Below are positions 62,937 through 64,000 of a stretch of 64,000 bases of DNA, one piece after another. Under the pieces are notes generated by a model that did not search any database, was not told where the DNA came from, and saw nothing but the letters and a program-made list of their open reading frames with translations. Numbering within the stretch: the first letter of the stretch is position 1; each line of letters opens with the position of its first letter. Made by a program: the position numbers and the translations under genes. The DNA is from Cepaea nemoralis (Eukaryota > Mollusca > Gastropoda > Stylommatophora > Helicidae). Location: NCBI GenBank assembly GCA_014155875.1, contig JACEFZ010013235.1, forward strand, positions 310,001 through 374,000, read 5' to 3'.

Positions 62937-63938
62937 CTAAATTAAGAATTTCTTATTTAGACTTTCTCTGTAGCTAAGTGGGATAGAGTACGGCCTGTAT
63001 TTGATAGGCTTAGAGTCCGAAAGAAGGATGGAGTGCTCGATTCTGTCCGTCCTACCTGGAATGTCGGAAAATATGTCCTTGTACTCTGTTACTAACTCTA
63101 ATGTCTGTCGTCGTTGCTCTTCTGTTAGTCCCGGTTCTAACCGTATACAATCTAATGTCGCAGTCTTGTCTACAATTGGAACAGGTAGTTCCATACCGTC
63201 GTCGTCTACCTGATTCAGTACGGTGGTGGTGCTAAGTGCGTTTTCTGTATGCTCACTAAGTGTATGCATGTCGTCGTCATTGCCAGTCTCGCTAACTAGT
63301 GTAGTTGCGTTATGTATGTCTGTCGTCTCATCAATAGGTGTGGGTGCATTGTGTTCGTCTGTCTCTAGTTCTGTCTCTTGTCGTGAAAAGTAGGGTTTCA
63401 ACATGTTGATATGAAATATCTTTAAGTGTCCGTTTATCGATATTTCATAATCGACATCTGAAATTCTTTGTATCACCTTGAAAGGCCCTTGCCATGAAGT
63501 TACCATATTATTACGTTTGTCAGGTAGTAATAGCAATACATCTTGACCAGGTTCAAGAATTATGGGTCTAGCACTTTTGTCGGGATTGTGATTGAGGATA
63601 TATGCACTGTTCACTGGAGTGAGTCTATTCTTCTCCTCCCAGGCAGATATTTCTTCATCTGTGCAGTGTCTTAGCTGGGGTAGACACCCAAGAATTAACT
63701 CAGTACAAGGGTTGTCTAGTATTGCACATGTAAAGGTACCAGAAAGGAATGGGGTGTTTATACGGACTCTTGCCAGAGGATAGGTTTCTATATTTCCAGA
63801 AAAAGTACGGCATTTTACAGAGTCACCAGTATAATCTTTTGGATCAACCAGTTCCTTTTTTACCCCAATAATAGAGCTACCACTGTCAAGCAAACATCGG
63901 CATGGCTTATCATTGACCAATGCAGTGTGAAACATCAA
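62937..63938 (-). pseudogene. Retropepsin plus integrase-C-terminus-like module and linker to RT
   Basis: A 333-codon frame. The aspartic protease motif is CLLDSGSS (D18) with the later LILG (82-84). About 35 residues on, VLLLLPD, WQGPFKVI and IFHINMLKPYF (133-184) match the GPY/F module normally found at the C-terminus of Gypsy integrases. A long acidic linker and then IPGRTDRIEHSILL and YRPYSIPLSYRE lead into the RT. The zinc-binding and DDE integrase core is absent between protease and GPF. Either the core was deleted in this copy or the frame is a fusion. The frame may start earlier than the Met used here. Confidence 0.8.
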
Positions 63939-64000
63939 ATTGCCTCTGGAGGCTACAGCTGCGTTTGCATTCTCACAGGAGGATGTTACAATGTGTCCAC

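Larger units (their letters stand above)
58991..64000 (-). mobile_element. Ty3/Gypsy-class LTR retrotransposon, 3' half, decayed
   Basis: Protease, reverse transcriptase and RNase H remnants run right to left. The 5' LTR, gag and the start of pol lie beyond the right edge. No integrase catalytic core follows the RNase H, and an integrase-C-terminus-like stretch lies between protease and RT. That order recalls Gmr1-type elements. A candidate 3' LTR and polypurine tract are proposed at 58991-59627. Several single-base frameshifts make the copy inactive. Confidence 0.8.

Noticed and set aside
62937..63938. Host aspartic protease gene
   Set aside because: The DSG motif is followed by integrase-type and RT sequence, so it is a retrotransposon pol.

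Overview
This window looks like a stretch of a metazoan nuclear genome dominated by transposable elements and satellites. A gastropod mollusc is the most likely source. This is inferred from the dense mix of tRNA-derived SINEs, RTE-like LINEs, long (GA)n and (CT)n tracts and minisatellites, and from the absence of operons or bacterial gene spacing. No species can be proven from the sequence alone. No rRNA gene, intact tRNA gene, CRISPR array or bacterial gene was seen.

The only host gene I can support is on the plus strand. A large exon (50095-51542) has a consensus acceptor and donor. It encodes about 480 residues of Ser-rich, disordered protein and ends exactly where a RhoGEF (DH) domain begins, which fits a PLEKHG-like guanine-nucleotide exchange factor. 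A short ATG-containing candidate first exon (36878-36935) has a matching splice phase. If it is real, a 13-kb intron lies between them, filled with repeats.

Layout. 1-1335: a defective Tigger/pogo transposon on the minus strand, inserted in a LINE fragment that ends in a (GAA)n tail. 3-15 kb: SINEs (one nested in another), LINE 3' ends, a hAT MITE, a mariner-like foldback MITE and many microsatellites. 15451-19373: an essentially full-length RTE-type LINE with 11-bp target-site duplications, carrying a 500-bp hAT MITE with a perfect 8-bp duplication. 20-30 kb: more hAT MITEs, a rearranged LINE derivative carrying a mariner MITE, and 29-bp, 63-bp and 24-bp tandem arrays. 30-50 kb: SINE copies, satellites (44, 73, 23 and 22 bp) and nested retroposons at 47.9-48.9 kb. 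52-58 kb: more SINE fragments, and a 393-bp element with 27-bp terminal inverted repeats that contains three telomere-type hexamers. 59-64 kb: the 3' half of a decayed Ty3/Gypsy-class LTR retrotransposon on the minus strand. Its domain order is protease, integrase-C-terminus-like, reverse transcriptase, RNase H, which recalls the Gmr1 group.

At least ten dispersed families recur and can be cross-compared here. I label them SINE-A, SINE-B, SINE-C, SINE-D, E, F, G, H, J, K and L; these are local labels, not database names. The main biological thread is how LINEs, SINEs and MITEs parasitise one another: SINE-A and the RTE LINE share both an internal motif and a 3' tail, MITEs sit in LINEs, and a tandem satellite appears to have grown out of a SINE.
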